Positions 8,380 to 17,408 of a stretch of 64,000 bases of DNA are shown one piece after another. Made by a program: the position numbers and the translations under genes. Location of the stretch: NCBI RefSeq assembly GCF_046237015.1, contig NZ_JBJYIN010000019.1, positions 1 to 64,000 on the forward strand, read 5' to 3'. Position 1 is the first letter of the stretch. Each line of letters begins with the position of its first letter. Below the pieces are notes generated by a model that was not told the origin of the DNA, made no database searches, and saw nothing but the letters and a program-made list of their open reading frames with translations. The DNA is from JBJYIN01 sp046237015 (GTDB taxonomy: Bacteria; Pseudomonadota; Gammaproteobacteria; Enterobacterales; Enterobacteriaceae).

Positions 8380-11277
8380 ATGAATAACTGTAAACATTGC
8401 TTACCGAGTGGGCTGGCGATCTTGCCCGTCTCTTATGTTGTTGTACCGGATGTGGTTAAGGTAAATTTACCCGCATGGGCAAATAATAACCGGATCACGG
8501 GGAATACGCTAAGTACGGGATATCATTATGCATTGCGGACACTACGTCGCGGCTATCTTTACCTGTATCAAGAGAAGTTAAAATCCTGGGAAGTCTATGC
8601 CATTAACAACCGGGGACAATTGCATAAGCAACCCGATGTTAACAAAGCCTCACCAATGGATGATAAATTCGAGTGCGGGAGCCCATTGCATAATCCTGTG
8701 AATCTGGAATATTTCTGTGTGACGGCACCTGAATGGCAAGAGGCAGTGTGGGTGGCTTATACCGAATATAAATGGTCAGAAAAGACACTGGCACGATATC
8801 AGCAGGATGAGCGATTACGTGCAAAACGCATGCAAAAAATCTCACTTTCAACATGGATTGTTTCTGCCCAGCAGCAATCGGCTACTGAAGCAACGAAAGC
8901 CAGTCTACAGCAAGTGTTGGATTTTAACCCTGATTTTCAACGGGTCAGCTATCCGGATAATATCTCTGTTTCGATGGTGAGCGAATTGCCACCAGACAAT
9001 AAATCGGTAATTTATCATAAGGATATTGTTAATTTACAAACTACTCGTTATCCATGGGCAACGACACAAGCGCGCGAACCTGATGTAACGTTAGCCGCTA
9101 TGAAAAAGCGAAGCCCAAATCCAGAAGGGGGAAGTTACCCGGTAATGCTGTTGGCGTTACCTGATGCACTGGGCATTGCGGCTGAGATGAATGGATGGCT
9201 GAATGAAGCATCTGCCCGGCTTATTCAGTTTGGGGAAGAACTCAAATGGGAAGTGAACAGTGATATTAACCTGACGTTGATAAAAGGTGTATTGCAGTCA
9301 TCAGCGAAAGCCGGGTTTGAGAAACGCGCTGAAATTTACGAAACCCAATTCCAGAAAACGCGCGGAGGGATGCTGGAGGCTTATCAGCGTTCACGTGAGA
9401 CGGTTACTAAAAAATTTGCGGATGATCCATTACGCCAACAGCAGGAAATGCGGGTGATTGCGCTAAAGGAAAAGTGGCATAACGCTGGAGTAAGCGAGCC
9501 TGAGATCTGGAAACTTGATCGAATTTCCCGTACTGAGCCTGGTTTTTCACAGGAACTATCTCGCCGGGAGAATGAGATGGATGAGCGGTTGCGACAGCGG
9601 GATGCTTCGCGCGGGGATCAAAAAGATCAGGAAATGGCCGATAGTTGGGAAAAATATTTGGCTCGTCTTAACCGCCCACTTTATAACAGTTTCCAACAGA
9701 CAAAAGATCAGATTACCCGGCAGGTGATGGAACTTCGCGAAGTGCGGGCGAACCAGCTTTCGTTCTGGTTGCAAAGTGACATCATGCTGACAACATTGAA
9801 GGATTTTCATCCGGAAGATGTGAGAGACGGTGTGCAATATGAACGGGTATATAACAATTTGACCTTGGGGATGAATGAAACCAAAGCCGGGGATTCATTG
9901 CTGGATAAGTGGTTGGCGGCTTACACCATGCAGGATGAGAAAAACCTTTTCTGGCGCGCGTTTGCATTAAATCAGCAGGCGATTATCGATGAGATTGAAC
10001 CCTTGCTTATCGAGGTTAAAAAGGAAAAAACGGCTCAACCTCAGGATGAGATTGAGCCTGCCTCGACAGTTAACGAGGATAAAGAGGAAGCTGACGCATT
10101 AGCGAGATTCATCGTCATCAGTAATCAGTTAAAAGACGCCTGTGGTCGCTATATTTATGCATTAACCGAACACGACAAACTGCCGCAAAACGCCACCAAG
10201 GTAGAAAAATTCCTGAATAAAATAGACAACATGGTTGTGAATGCCGGGAGCCGAGTTTTTAATCCCGGTAGCCGAGCGTATCGTACCACGGGACGGTTGG
10301 CCGACCCTATTTTGAAGGGGCTATTGTTGCTGCGTGCGGGAGTGGAAAAAGAGGTGATGTTGAGGGTGGTAACACAAGAGATAAAAGCAGCTAATGATGC
10401 AAACAGAGATACAACAGAATTAATGAAAAAGAAAATGAACTACAAGGAGGCTAGGGCTGAGGTTTTGCGTCGGGCGAAATATCGAAATTTAACTTCATCG
10501 TTGGAAAGAGCATTTGAGTCGGAAGGTGGCGAGAAGGCGGCAAAATTATCACGTCTGAATGCGGCATTAGCAGTTTTTAATCTGGTTGATTTGGTGAATT
10601 GTTTGAGTCGATTGAATGCGGATACCACGGCCGATAAAGAGGCTTTAGCTAAGGCACTTCAAGCGGCGGGCTACACGGCAGCAGCATTTGCGGAAGTAGC
10701 GCTCTCACCGTTAGAATTGATGAAACCAGAGCTGACAAAAACACTGGGTGGCATAAAAGTTCTTGCTGGCGGAGCTATGAGTTTTGCAACTTATTTTAAT
10801 GTAAAAAAATATAGTTCATTAATGATTAATAATTTTGATAATGGGGATATTCATGCAGGATTCTTTTATTTGACATATTTTGTTAATTCAGGATTAATTA
10901 TGTTAAAGGCATCAGGGCAACTTTCTTCAGGTTTAGGAGTCCTTTTAGGAAAGGTGGCCTTAGAAAAGGCAGGGCAAAAAATGGCCACTTTTTTTGCCGC
11001 AAAAATCTTGGTCGTAGCATTAAGCTGGCAGGTGCAGATGGGACTGGTTATTGTTGAGCTAATCTATGATTCGTTTAAGAAAAATGAGTTAGAAAAATGG
11101 TGTTTGAATTCACGGTTTGGTCAAGAGAGTATTTTTCTTAAGCCAGGAAATGAATATGCCTATCGAAACTCTGATAAAGAAACAGAAGAGTTGGAAAAAG
11201 CTTATGAAGCAATGGGCTGGAAAGAGAAAACAAAAAAGACTGAGGGAGAGGATAATAATAGAGAGGGAGTGATTTAA
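8380..11277 (+). CDS. large MIX/VasX-like pore-forming T6SS effector
   Basis: This 965-residue protein begins with the CxxC...GLAILPVSYVVVP pattern of VasX-type T6SS effectors. At residues 55-63 it has LRRGYLYLY, which fits the MIX motif (hRxGhhYhh). The centre is long, charged and helical (residues ~300-600). The C-terminal third has several hydrophobic stretches between ~760 and ~900 (around AGYTAAAFAEVALS, GFFYLTYFVNSGLIML and VVALSWQVQMGLVIVELIYD), consistent with a colicin-like, membrane-permeabilising domain. By analogy with VasX it would depolarise the target inner membrane; that is inference. Its stop codon overlaps the start of the first of four membrane-protein genes by one base. 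GAGGTG precedes the ATG. Confidence 0.75.
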   Translation: MNNCKHCLPSGLAILPVSYVVVPDVVKVNLPAWANNNRITGNTLSTGYHYALRTLRRGYLYLYQEKLKSWEVYAINNRGQLHKQPDVNKASPMDDKFECGSPLHNPVNLEYFCVTAPEWQEAVWVAYTEYKWSEKTLARYQQDERLRAKRMQKISLSTWIVSAQQQSATEATKASLQQVLDFNPDFQRVSYPDNISVSMVSELPPDNKSVIYHKDIVNLQTTRYPWATTQAREPDVTLAAMKKRSPNPEGGSYPVMLLALPDALGIAAEMNGWLNEASARLIQFGEELKWEVNSDINLTLIKGVLQSSAKAGFEKRAEIYETQFQKTRGGMLEAYQRSRETVTKKFADDPLRQQQEMRVIALKEKWHNAGVSEPEIWKLDRISRTEPGFSQELSRRENEMDERLRQRDASRGDQKDQEMADSWEKYLARLNRPLYNSFQQTKDQITRQVMELREVRANQLSFWLQSDIMLTTLKDFHPEDVRDGVQYERVYNNLTLGMNETKAGDSLLDKWLAAYTMQDEKNLFWRAFALNQQAIIDEIEPLLIEVKKEKTAQPQDEIEPASTVNEDKEEADALARFIVISNQLKDACGRYIYALTEHDKLPQNATKVEKFLNKIDNMVVNAGSRVFNPGSRAYRTTGRLADPILKGLLLLRAGVEKEVMLRVVTQEIKAANDANRDTTELMKKKMNYKEARAEVLRRAKYRNLTSSLERAFESEGGEKAAKLSRLNAALAVFNLVDLVNCLSRLNADTTADKEALAKALQAAGYTAAAFAEVALSPLELMKPELTKTLGGIKVLAGGAMSFATYFNVKKYSSLMINNFDNGDIHAGFFYLTYFVNSGLIMLKASGQLSSGLGVLLGKVALEKAGQKMATFFAAKILVVALSWQVQMGLVIVELIYDSFKKNELEKWCLNSRFGQESIFLKPGNEYAYRNSDKETEELEKAYEAMGWKEKTKKTEGEDNNREGVI

Positions 11278-12374
11278 TGAAAAATATACCAGATGAATTA
11301 ATTGAAAATGAAGAAGAATTAACGTTTGCAACTGATGAAGAGTACATTCGCGGTATTCTTTTGGAAGCAAAGATGATGGGGTGGTCAGAAAAGAAAACAG
11401 AGAGGGAAATAATAAAGCAACTGAAAGAACGGCCTAAAATACAGCGAAAACGAATAAGGGAATTTGAGGAAAAAAAAGCGAAAAAACGTCATGAAGCCCA
11501 GTTTGGTAAGGAAGAGAAAATAGCCTTTAATGCTGAACATCCGCGCCCGGTATTGCCGCCTACGGCACCGTTGCAAAAGTTGATGGGGAAATTGACGCGA
11601 TTGCAGGTTAGCAAGGCACGGGAGAACTTCGACGATAAATATTATCAGCTGGCGATGAATAACCGACTGGAAGAGATCGAATCCCGCTGGGGCACGCTGG
11701 GAATTTTACTGGTATTTCTGACTCGGGGGGCGGGAGAGGCGTCGGCGGCGGCGTCGGTGGCAAATCAGGATAAAAGTGAGGTCGGTCATTTTGTTGAGGC
11801 CGAGGTTATGGGATTAGGCAAACCGGTACGTGGCTGGCTGGGGGTGGTACCGTTTGAAGAGGGGGAAACGGTAGAACTGGTGGTTGCCGAGCAGGAAGAC
11901 CACTATGAGGTGTATGCCATGACCCGTCCTACAGAGCGGATGATTAGCGTATGTCCGCGCTGTTTTATGGGGAAGTGGGCGAGTTTTTTTTCCAATGTTC
12001 GTGAGCTATTTGTTTTCTTTTCATTTTGTTATGTTATGACAACATTTCTTCTATTATGGTTTGCGTTTAATGATGACTTTTTAACTGTCGGCCGATTGTT
12101 GCTTTTACCATTTTTAGGTGGAGTGTTAATGGTTTGCGTTGTTTTTATTCCTTTTGTGTTTTTCATTTTTCGGGATAACAAAACGACAGCAGGGTTAGCT
12201 CAAACTATATTCACTACATTAGGTTTAGATAATCCGTCAAAAATAAACCTGAAAAAGATCACCAAGGCGCGAATCGAAGAGCGTGAAGCCAATGGCACGC
12301 TGGCCGAATATCATTACAGAGATAATATCCGCCCTCATCCGGAAGTAGAAAGCCAGTATTTGTTTTATTATTAA
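11277..12374 (+). CDS. probable immunity membrane protein, paralogue 1 (type A membrane segment)
   Basis: This 365-residue protein has a highly charged N-terminal helical region (residues 1-75), a conserved soluble core (KRHEAQFGKE, RPVLPPTAPLQKL, LEEIESRWGTLGILLVF, VCPRCFMGKW) and two membrane segments at about 244-262 and 270-298. It is the first of four tandem paralogues, and its ATG overlaps the effector stop by one base, so it is translationally coupled to the toxin. That placement, and membrane anchoring against a pore-former, supports an immunity role (compare TsiV2 with VasX), although related proteins are sometimes labelled putative T6SS effectors. The membrane segment belongs to variant A (FVFFSFCYVMTTFLLLW), shared with paralogue 3. 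Confidence 0.65.
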   Translation: MKNIPDELIENEEELTFATDEEYIRGILLEAKMMGWSEKKTEREIIKQLKERPKIQRKRIREFEEKKAKKRHEAQFGKEEKIAFNAEHPRPVLPPTAPLQKLMGKLTRLQVSKARENFDDKYYQLAMNNRLEEIESRWGTLGILLVFLTRGAGEASAAASVANQDKSEVGHFVEAEVMGLGKPVRGWLGVVPFEEGETVELVVAEQEDHYEVYAMTRPTERMISVCPRCFMGKWASFFSNVRELFVFFSFCYVMTTFLLLWFAFNDDFLTVGRLLLLPFLGGVLMVCVVFIPFVFFIFRDNKTTAGLAQTIFTTLGLDNPSKINLKKITKARIEEREANGTLAEYHYRDNIRPHPEVESQYLFYY

Positions 12375-12441
12375 ATGCTTGCTTTTAGTTTTTAGTATGC
12401 CGTTGGATAGCTGAAACTCTACTATTAATAGATTAAAACTA

Positions 12442-13494
12442 ATGAATAATCAGGAAGCGAGAGCCACTAAAGAGCAAATGATTGCTTCAATAAGAAAAGT
12501 TGCAGAGATGGAGGGATTAAATGAACGGCAAACACAACGAAAAATAAAGAAATGGTTAAAAGATATTGAGAGGGATGATCTCAGAGAGCATGAGGAAAAA
12601 CGTCATGAAGCCCAGTTTGGCAAAGAGGAAACGGTAACCTTTAATGCCGAACATCCGCGCCCGGTGTTGCCGCCTACGGCGCCGTTGCAAAAGCTGACGG
12701 GGAAATTGACGCGATTGCAGGTTAGCAAGGCACGGGAGAACTTCGCCGATAAATATTATCAGTTGGCGGTGAATAACCGGCTGGAAGAGATCGAATCCCG
12801 CTGGGGCACACTGGGTATTTTACTGGTATTTCTGACGCGGGGCGCGGGAGAAGCATCAGCGGCGGCCTCGGTGGCAAATCAGGATAAAAGTGAGGTCGGT
12901 CATTTTGTTGAGGCCGAGGTGGCGGGGTTAAGCAAACCGGTACGTGGCTGGCTGGGGGCGATACCGTTTGAAGTGGGGGAAATGGTAGAACTGGTGGTCG
13001 CCGAGCAGGAAGACCACTATGAGGTGTATGCCATGACCCGCCCTGCCGAGCGGATGATTAGCGTATGCCCGCGCTGTTTTATGGGAAAGTGGGCGAATTT
13101 TTTATGGAATATGCGTGAATTATTTTTATTTTATTTGCTTATTACAGGGTTCGCGGTAGCTATTGGGCTTGTAATGCCTTTTATTGATGGTGATGGCACA
13201 TTTGATACCGAGTTTTTATTCGTGATTGCACCGTTAGCGGGAATTGCAATGATAGGGGTAATATTTATCCCCTATTTCTTTAGTATATATAGGGAAAATA
13301 AGACTACCGCTGGACTTGCTCTGGCTATATTCACTACATTAGGTTTAGATAATCCGTCAAAAATAAACCTGAAAAAGATCACCAAGGCGCGGATTGACGA
13401 ACGTGAGGCCAATGGCACGCTGGCCGAATATCATTACAGAAATAATATTCGCCCTCATCCGGAAGTAGAAAGCCAGTATTTGTTTTATTATTGA
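12442..13494 (+). CDS. probable immunity membrane protein, paralogue 2 (type B membrane segment)
   Basis: This 350-residue paralogue has a different, shorter N-terminus (MNNQEARATKEQMIASIRK) but the same core. Its membrane part is variant B (LFYLLITGFAVAIGLVMPF, then FVIAPLAGIAMIGVIFIPY), unrelated in detail to variant A. After the membrane region it returns to the common C-terminus ending HPEVESQYLFYY. No strong Shine-Dalgarno is seen before the ATG, unlike copies 3 and 4, so expression may be lower. Core nucleotide identity to its neighbours is very high, so the array is recent or homogenised. Confidence 0.65.
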   Translation: MNNQEARATKEQMIASIRKVAEMEGLNERQTQRKIKKWLKDIERDDLREHEEKRHEAQFGKEETVTFNAEHPRPVLPPTAPLQKLTGKLTRLQVSKARENFADKYYQLAVNNRLEEIESRWGTLGILLVFLTRGAGEASAAASVANQDKSEVGHFVEAEVAGLSKPVRGWLGAIPFEVGEMVELVVAEQEDHYEVYAMTRPAERMISVCPRCFMGKWANFLWNMRELFLFYLLITGFAVAIGLVMPFIDGDGTFDTEFLFVIAPLAGIAMIGVIFIPYFFSIYRENKTTAGLALAIFTTLGLDNPSKINLKKITKARIDEREANGTLAEYHYRNNIRPHPEVESQYLFYY

Positions 13495-14084
13495 TAAGCA
13501 GTGTGATGACGTGAGAGAAGACGCTAAGGATCATAACAATAATACTCAGGGAGCCACCTAATGAAAAATATCTTGGATGAATTAATTGAAAAAGGGGAAG
13601 AGTTAACGTTTGCAACCAAGGAACAGTTAATTGAAAGTGTTAAAAAAGAGGCGCGTTTTTTTGGTTGGTCAGAGGAGAAAACACGTAGAAAAATCAGACA
13701 AGAATTACGCGATGACGAAAAAATAAAAAGAAAAATGATTCGTCAATATGAAGAAAAACTGGCGAAAAAACGTCATGAAGCCCAGTTTGGCAAGGAAGAA
13801 ACGGTAGCCTTTAATGCTGAACATCCGCGCCCGGTGTTGCCGCCTACGGCACCGTTGCAAAAGCTGACGGGGAAATTGGTGCGATTGCAGGTTAGCAAGG
13901 CACGGGAGAACTTCGCCGATAAATATTATCAGTTGGCGGTGAATAACCGGCTGGAAGAGATCGAATCCCGCTGGGGCACACTGGGTATTTTACTGGTATT
14001 TCTGACGCGGGGCGCGGGAGAAGCATCAGCGGCGGCCTCGGTGGCAAATCAGGATAAAAGTGAGGTCGGTCATTTTGTTGAGGC
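13477..14084 (+). repeat. long direct repeat, copy 1 (spacer plus 5' half of the immunity gene)
   Basis: About 600 bp, from the end of paralogue 2 through the 66-bp spacer and the first half of paralogue 3, recur without visible change at 14641-15248 (period 1164 bp). This indicates a very recent tandem duplication. Confidence 0.9.
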
Positions 14085-14658
14085 CGAGGTGGCGGGGTTA
14101 AGCAAACCGGTACGTGGCTGGCTGGGGGCGATACCGTTTGAGGTGGGGGAAACGGTAGAACTGGTAGTCGCTGAGCAGGAAGACCATTATGAAGCGTATG
14201 CCATGACCCGCCCTGCCGAGAGGATGATTAGCGTATGCCCGCGCTGTTTTATGGGGAAGTGGGCGAGTTTTTTTTCCAATATTCGTGAGTTATTTGTTTT
14301 CTTTTCATTTTGTTATGTTATGACAACATTTCTTCTATTATGGTTTACGTTTAATGATAACTTTTTAACTGTCGGCCGATTATTGCTTTTACCATTTTTA
14401 TCTGGAGTATTAATGGTTTGCGTTGTTTTTATTCCTTTTTTGTTTTTCATTTTTCGGGATAATAAAACGACAGCAGGATTAGCACAGACTATATTCACTA
14501 CATTAGATTTAGATAATCCGTCAAAAATAAACCTGAAAAAAATCACCAAAGCGCGAATCGAAGAGCGTGAAGCCAATGGCACGCTGGCCGAATATCATTA
14601 CAGAGATAATATCCGCCCTCATCCAGAAGTAGAAAGCCAGTATTTGTTTTATTATTGA
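13561..14658 (+). CDS. probable immunity membrane protein, paralogue 3 (type A membrane segment)
   Basis: This 365-residue protein's N-terminus (MKNILDELIEKGEELTFATK) resembles paralogue 1 and is identical to paralogue 4. The core is shared by all four. The membrane segments are variant A, near-identical to paralogue 1, with substitutions such as LSGVL for LGGVL. The start ATG follows AGGGAGCC, a good ribosome site. The conserved CPRC pair before the first membrane segment is present. It probably adds dosage or specificity of protection against the effector; the four-copy arrangement is unusual for an immunity gene. Confidence 0.65.
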   Translation: MKNILDELIEKGEELTFATKEQLIESVKKEARFFGWSEEKTRRKIRQELRDDEKIKRKMIRQYEEKLAKKRHEAQFGKEETVAFNAEHPRPVLPPTAPLQKLTGKLVRLQVSKARENFADKYYQLAVNNRLEEIESRWGTLGILLVFLTRGAGEASAAASVANQDKSEVGHFVEAEVAGLSKPVRGWLGAIPFEVGETVELVVAEQEDHYEAYAMTRPAERMISVCPRCFMGKWASFFSNIRELFVFFSFCYVMTTFLLLWFTFNDNFLTVGRLLLLPFLSGVLMVCVVFIPFLFFIFRDNKTTAGLAQTIFTTLDLDNPSKINLKKITKARIEEREANGTLAEYHYRDNIRPHPEVESQYLFYY

Positions 14659-15248
14659 TAAGCAGTGTGATGACGTGAGAGAAGACGCTAAGGATCATAA
14701 CAATAATACTCAGGGAGCCACCTAATGAAAAATATCTTGGATGAATTAATTGAAAAAGGGGAAGAGTTAACGTTTGCAACCAAGGAACAGTTAATTGAAA
14801 GTGTTAAAAAAGAGGCGCGTTTTTTTGGTTGGTCAGAGGAGAAAACACGTAGAAAAATCAGACAAGAATTACGCGATGACGAAAAAATAAAAAGAAAAAT
14901 GATTCGTCAATATGAAGAAAAACTGGCGAAAAAACGTCATGAAGCCCAGTTTGGCAAGGAAGAAACGGTAGCCTTTAATGCTGAACATCCGCGCCCGGTG
15001 TTGCCGCCTACGGCACCGTTGCAAAAGCTGACGGGGAAATTGGTGCGATTGCAGGTTAGCAAGGCACGGGAGAACTTCGCCGATAAATATTATCAGTTGG
15101 CGGTGAATAACCGGCTGGAAGAGATCGAATCCCGCTGGGGCACACTGGGTATTTTACTGGTATTTCTGACGCGGGGCGCGGGAGAAGCATCAGCGGCGGC
15201 CTCGGTGGCAAATCAGGATAAAAGTGAGGTCGGTCATTTTGTTGAGGC
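14641..15248 (+). repeat. long direct repeat, copy 2
   Basis: This is the second copy of 13477-14084. Divergence begins where paralogue 4 changes GAGGCC to GAGGCT, and soon after that the sequence switches toward paralogue-2-like sequence. Confidence 0.9.
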
Positions 15249-15828
15249 TGAGGTGGCTGGGTTAGGCAAACCGGTACGTGGCTGGCTGGGGGCGATACCG
15301 TTTGAAGAGGGGGAAACGGTAGAACTGGTGGTCGCCGAGCAGGAAGAGCACTATGAGGTGTATGCCATGACCCGTCCTACAGAGCGGATGATTAGCGTAT
15401 GCCCGCGCTGTTTTATGGGGAAGTGGGCGAGTTTTTTATGGAATATGCGTGAATTATTTTTATTTTATTTGCTTATTACAGGGTTCGCGGTAGCTATTGG
15501 GCTTGTAATGCCTTTTATTGATGGTGATGGCACATTTGATACCGAGTTTTTATTCGTGATTGCACCATTAGCGGGAATTGCAATGATAGGGGTAATATTT
15601 ATTCCCTATTTTTTTAGTATATATAGGGAAAACAAGACTACCGCTGGACTTGCTCAGGCTATTTTCACTACATTAGGTTTAGATAATCCGTCAAAAATAA
15701 ACCTTAAAAAGATCACCAAAGCGCGGATTGACGAACGTGAGGCCAATGGCACGCTGGCCGAATATCATTACAGAAATAATATTCGCCCTCATCCGGAAGT
15801 AGAAAGCCAGTATTTGTTTTATTATTGA
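14725..15828 (+). CDS. probable immunity membrane protein, paralogue 4 (type B membrane segment)
   Basis: This 367-residue protein is a visible mosaic. The first ~175 residues equal paralogue 3. The region GLGKPVRGWLGAIPFEEGE resembles paralogue 1. The membrane region and C-terminus equal paralogue 2 (variant B). Such a structure is best explained by tandem duplication followed by gene conversion or unequal crossover. The same good ribosome site as paralogue 3 precedes it. It is the last of the four copies; a gap of 112 bp separates it from an unrelated lipoprotein gene. Confidence 0.65.
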   Translation: MKNILDELIEKGEELTFATKEQLIESVKKEARFFGWSEEKTRRKIRQELRDDEKIKRKMIRQYEEKLAKKRHEAQFGKEETVAFNAEHPRPVLPPTAPLQKLTGKLVRLQVSKARENFADKYYQLAVNNRLEEIESRWGTLGILLVFLTRGAGEASAAASVANQDKSEVGHFVEAEVAGLGKPVRGWLGAIPFEEGETVELVVAEQEEHYEVYAMTRPTERMISVCPRCFMGKWASFLWNMRELFLFYLLITGFAVAIGLVMPFIDGDGTFDTEFLFVIAPLAGIAMIGVIFIPYFFSIYRENKTTAGLAQAIFTTLGLDNPSKINLKKITKARIDEREANGTLAEYHYRNNIRPHPEVESQYLFYY

Positions 15829-15940
15829 TATCTGAATCAATAGATACGCTTGAAATATCTATCATATTAAAATGCCAGTTTTGAATTGGCTATGTGACCA
15901 TTTATAATGGGTTAATTAAGTTTTTAGTGTGGAGCCTACT

Positions 15941-16279
15941 ATGCGAATAATATTTGTCTTAATATTAACACTGTTGATTAGTGCTTGTTCAAAACTTGAA
16001 CCTATAGAATGTGATAATGAAAAAATTAAAGAGACATACGTCGATATTTATAAAAGGAGTTTAGCGGTAAAAGTATCTATGATGAGTGGAAGAGTTACCA
16101 GCCCTGTTGATTTGAAGTGGGATGTAACCTCAATAAAAACCTTAGCTAAAGATGAAGAAAACCCATTTTATCGGAAATGTGAGGTTTCACTTGTCATGTC
16201 GGGTATGTACATGGGGGTGACTAAAATTTATGAAATTAATAAAACTGATGATGATATTGTTGTTAAGTTGGCTATGTAG
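15941..16279 (+). CDS. small lipoprotein of unknown function
   Basis: The ATG at 15941, with TGGAG upstream, gives 112 residues. A type II signal peptide ends in the lipobox LISAC, so the lipidated Cys is residue 16. The short mature domain has no motif I can name and contains two further Cys (in PIECDN and RKCEVS) that could pair in the periplasm. An in-frame GTG at 15929 is possible, but it would place charged residues before the signal and lacks spacing. It is AT-rich, like the rest of the accessory segment. It may belong with the downstream membrane protein (26 bp gap) as a T6SS accessory or immunity pair. Confidence 0.65.
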   Translation: MRIIFVLILTLLISACSKLEPIECDNEKIKETYVDIYKRSLAVKVSMMSGRVTSPVDLKWDVTSIKTLAKDEENPFYRKCEVSLVMSGMYMGVTKIYEINKTDDDIVVKLAM

Positions 16280-16304
16280 TATCTAATATATAGGAGTGGT
16301 AGTT

Positions 16305-16817
16305 ATGGAAAAATATTCAATCTTGGAAGTGGCTTATAATAATTACGATAATAAGTCAAAATTGTTACCACTTGGTAATATGAGGACAGTTATTGCTGAT
16401 TTTTATGCTAATAAAGTAAAATCAAAGTATTTTACCTTTATTGGACTTTCTGATGATATTGATCTGAGTTTTATAAAGAAAGTGCTCTATGCCAGTGATT
16501 TTATGTGGCCAACTGTCATTGGGCTTTGTGGTATTATTGTATCTGTTTATCACTTCATTAGTGAAGGCCGCGCCGACTGGTTCGGAGTGGGAATGTTTCA
16601 TTTTGACTTGGTTTTTGCATTGATTTTGTTTTTATGCTTGTTTGTAAGTTCATATCCATTTTTTATAGAAAGCTTTAATGCTAATATGCAAGAGGTTAAA
16701 ATAGAATCATCCTATTTAAAAAGAATGGTAAGGTTGTTTTCTATTTTTATTGTTACCAGTGCTGTGATAGTTTCTATTCTTAAATTTTTTAATTTAATTT
16801 ATCTTAGCGTCTATTAA
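16305..16817 (+). CDS. three-TM membrane protein of unknown function
   Basis: A strong AGGAG eight bases before the ATG fixes the start. The 170-residue product has a ~60-residue cytoplasmic-looking N-terminus and membrane segments at about 68-85, 101-122 and 143-165. No family is recognised. It is very AT-rich and ends in the dispersed repeat, typical of an accessory gene. Its place between an immunity array and a PAAR gene makes a T6SS-linked role likely, but nothing in the sequence proves it. Confidence 0.6.
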   Translation: MEKYSILEVAYNNYDNKSKLLPLGNMRTVIADFYANKVKSKYFTFIGLSDDIDLSFIKKVLYASDFMWPTVIGLCGIIVSVYHFISEGRADWFGVGMFHFDLVFALILFLCLFVSSYPFFIESFNANMQEVKIESSYLKRMVRLFSIFIVTSAVIVSILKFFNLIYLSVY

Positions 16818-16821
16818 ATTG

Positions 16822-16956
16822 TACCCAAAATAATTCGAGCCGCGTGAAGGCGGCAGACTTGAACACTGCTTGCAGCGGCTCCAATAGGGCGAGGCTCATG
16901 GATGAGTCGAGTAACGAACGCAGCCAACGCACAAGCAACTTGAAGTATTACGGGTA
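16822..16956. repeat. complete dispersed intergenic repeat with imperfect terminal inverted repeats
   Basis: The element runs from TACCCAAAATAATTCGAG to CTTGAAGTATTACGGGTA, whose reverse complement resembles the left end. It is about 135 bp and contains no sensible gene. Its structure matches a repeat family common in Pectobacterium, Serratia and Yersinia intergenic regions. Partial copies in this window lie at 4857, 30041, 37533 and 47746. The rest of the 319-bp gap up to the PAAR gene is AT-rich and featureless. Confidence 0.75.
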
Positions 16957-17135
16957 TATAATTTTCAAAAGCGAGATATCATCGGTAAGAGAGAATACAG
17001 TTAACTATATCTGTCATGTTTCAAATCACTTTTTCGTTAATTTCGTTCACTTACCGCTTTTTTGCAACTGTAATTATTTAGAGTGTGAGTAGTTACAATT
17101 TTAATTTATTACATTATTTTAAAGGACGTTGAATT

Positions 17136-17402
17136 ATGGCTAAAGCGATCGTCAGACTTGGTGATAAACTCAGCAGTGGAGGGAGTGTGATTTCAGCATC
17201 TTCAACAATGATCCTTGAAGGTAAAAAAGCAGTATTAGTCGGTGATGCGGTTTCTTGTCCTATCAAAGGACATGGTGTAAACAAAATAGTAGAAGGTGAT
17301 CCTAGCTGGATTTCTGATGGTAAACCAGTCGTTACTCATCAATGTAAGTGTCAGTGCGGTTGTTATGTTATCGCAAGTTTACAACCAGTAAATATAGGAT
17401 AA
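17136..17402 (+). CDS. PAAR-domain spike-tip protein
   Basis: This 88-residue protein is a stand-alone PAAR domain, the cone that sharpens the VgrG trimer and recruits effectors. Visible PAAR features are AIVRLGDKLSSGG near the start, the GKKAVLVGDAVSCP turn, GHGVNKIVEGD, and late Cys/His residues (THQCKCQCGC) that can bind the structural metal ion. A GGACGTTG site precedes the ATG. It lies immediately before the T6SS structural block and 7 bp upstream of the next gene, so it is probably co-transcribed with it. Confidence 0.9.
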   Translation: MAKAIVRLGDKLSSGGSVISASSTMILEGKKAVLVGDAVSCPIKGHGVNKIVEGDPSWISDGKPVVTHQCKCQCGCYVIASLQPVNIG

Positions 17403-17408
17403 AGTTGC

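Noticed and set aside
11277..15828. Assembly artefact producing repeated genes
   Set aside because: The copies differ in N-termini, spacers and membrane segments, so at least three are certainly distinct; only the exact 3-versus-4 duplication needs read support.
16844..17092. 82-codon plus-strand frame between the three-TM gene and PAAR
   Set aside because: It lies mostly inside the dispersed repeat, has no ribosome site and has a composition typical of chance reading.
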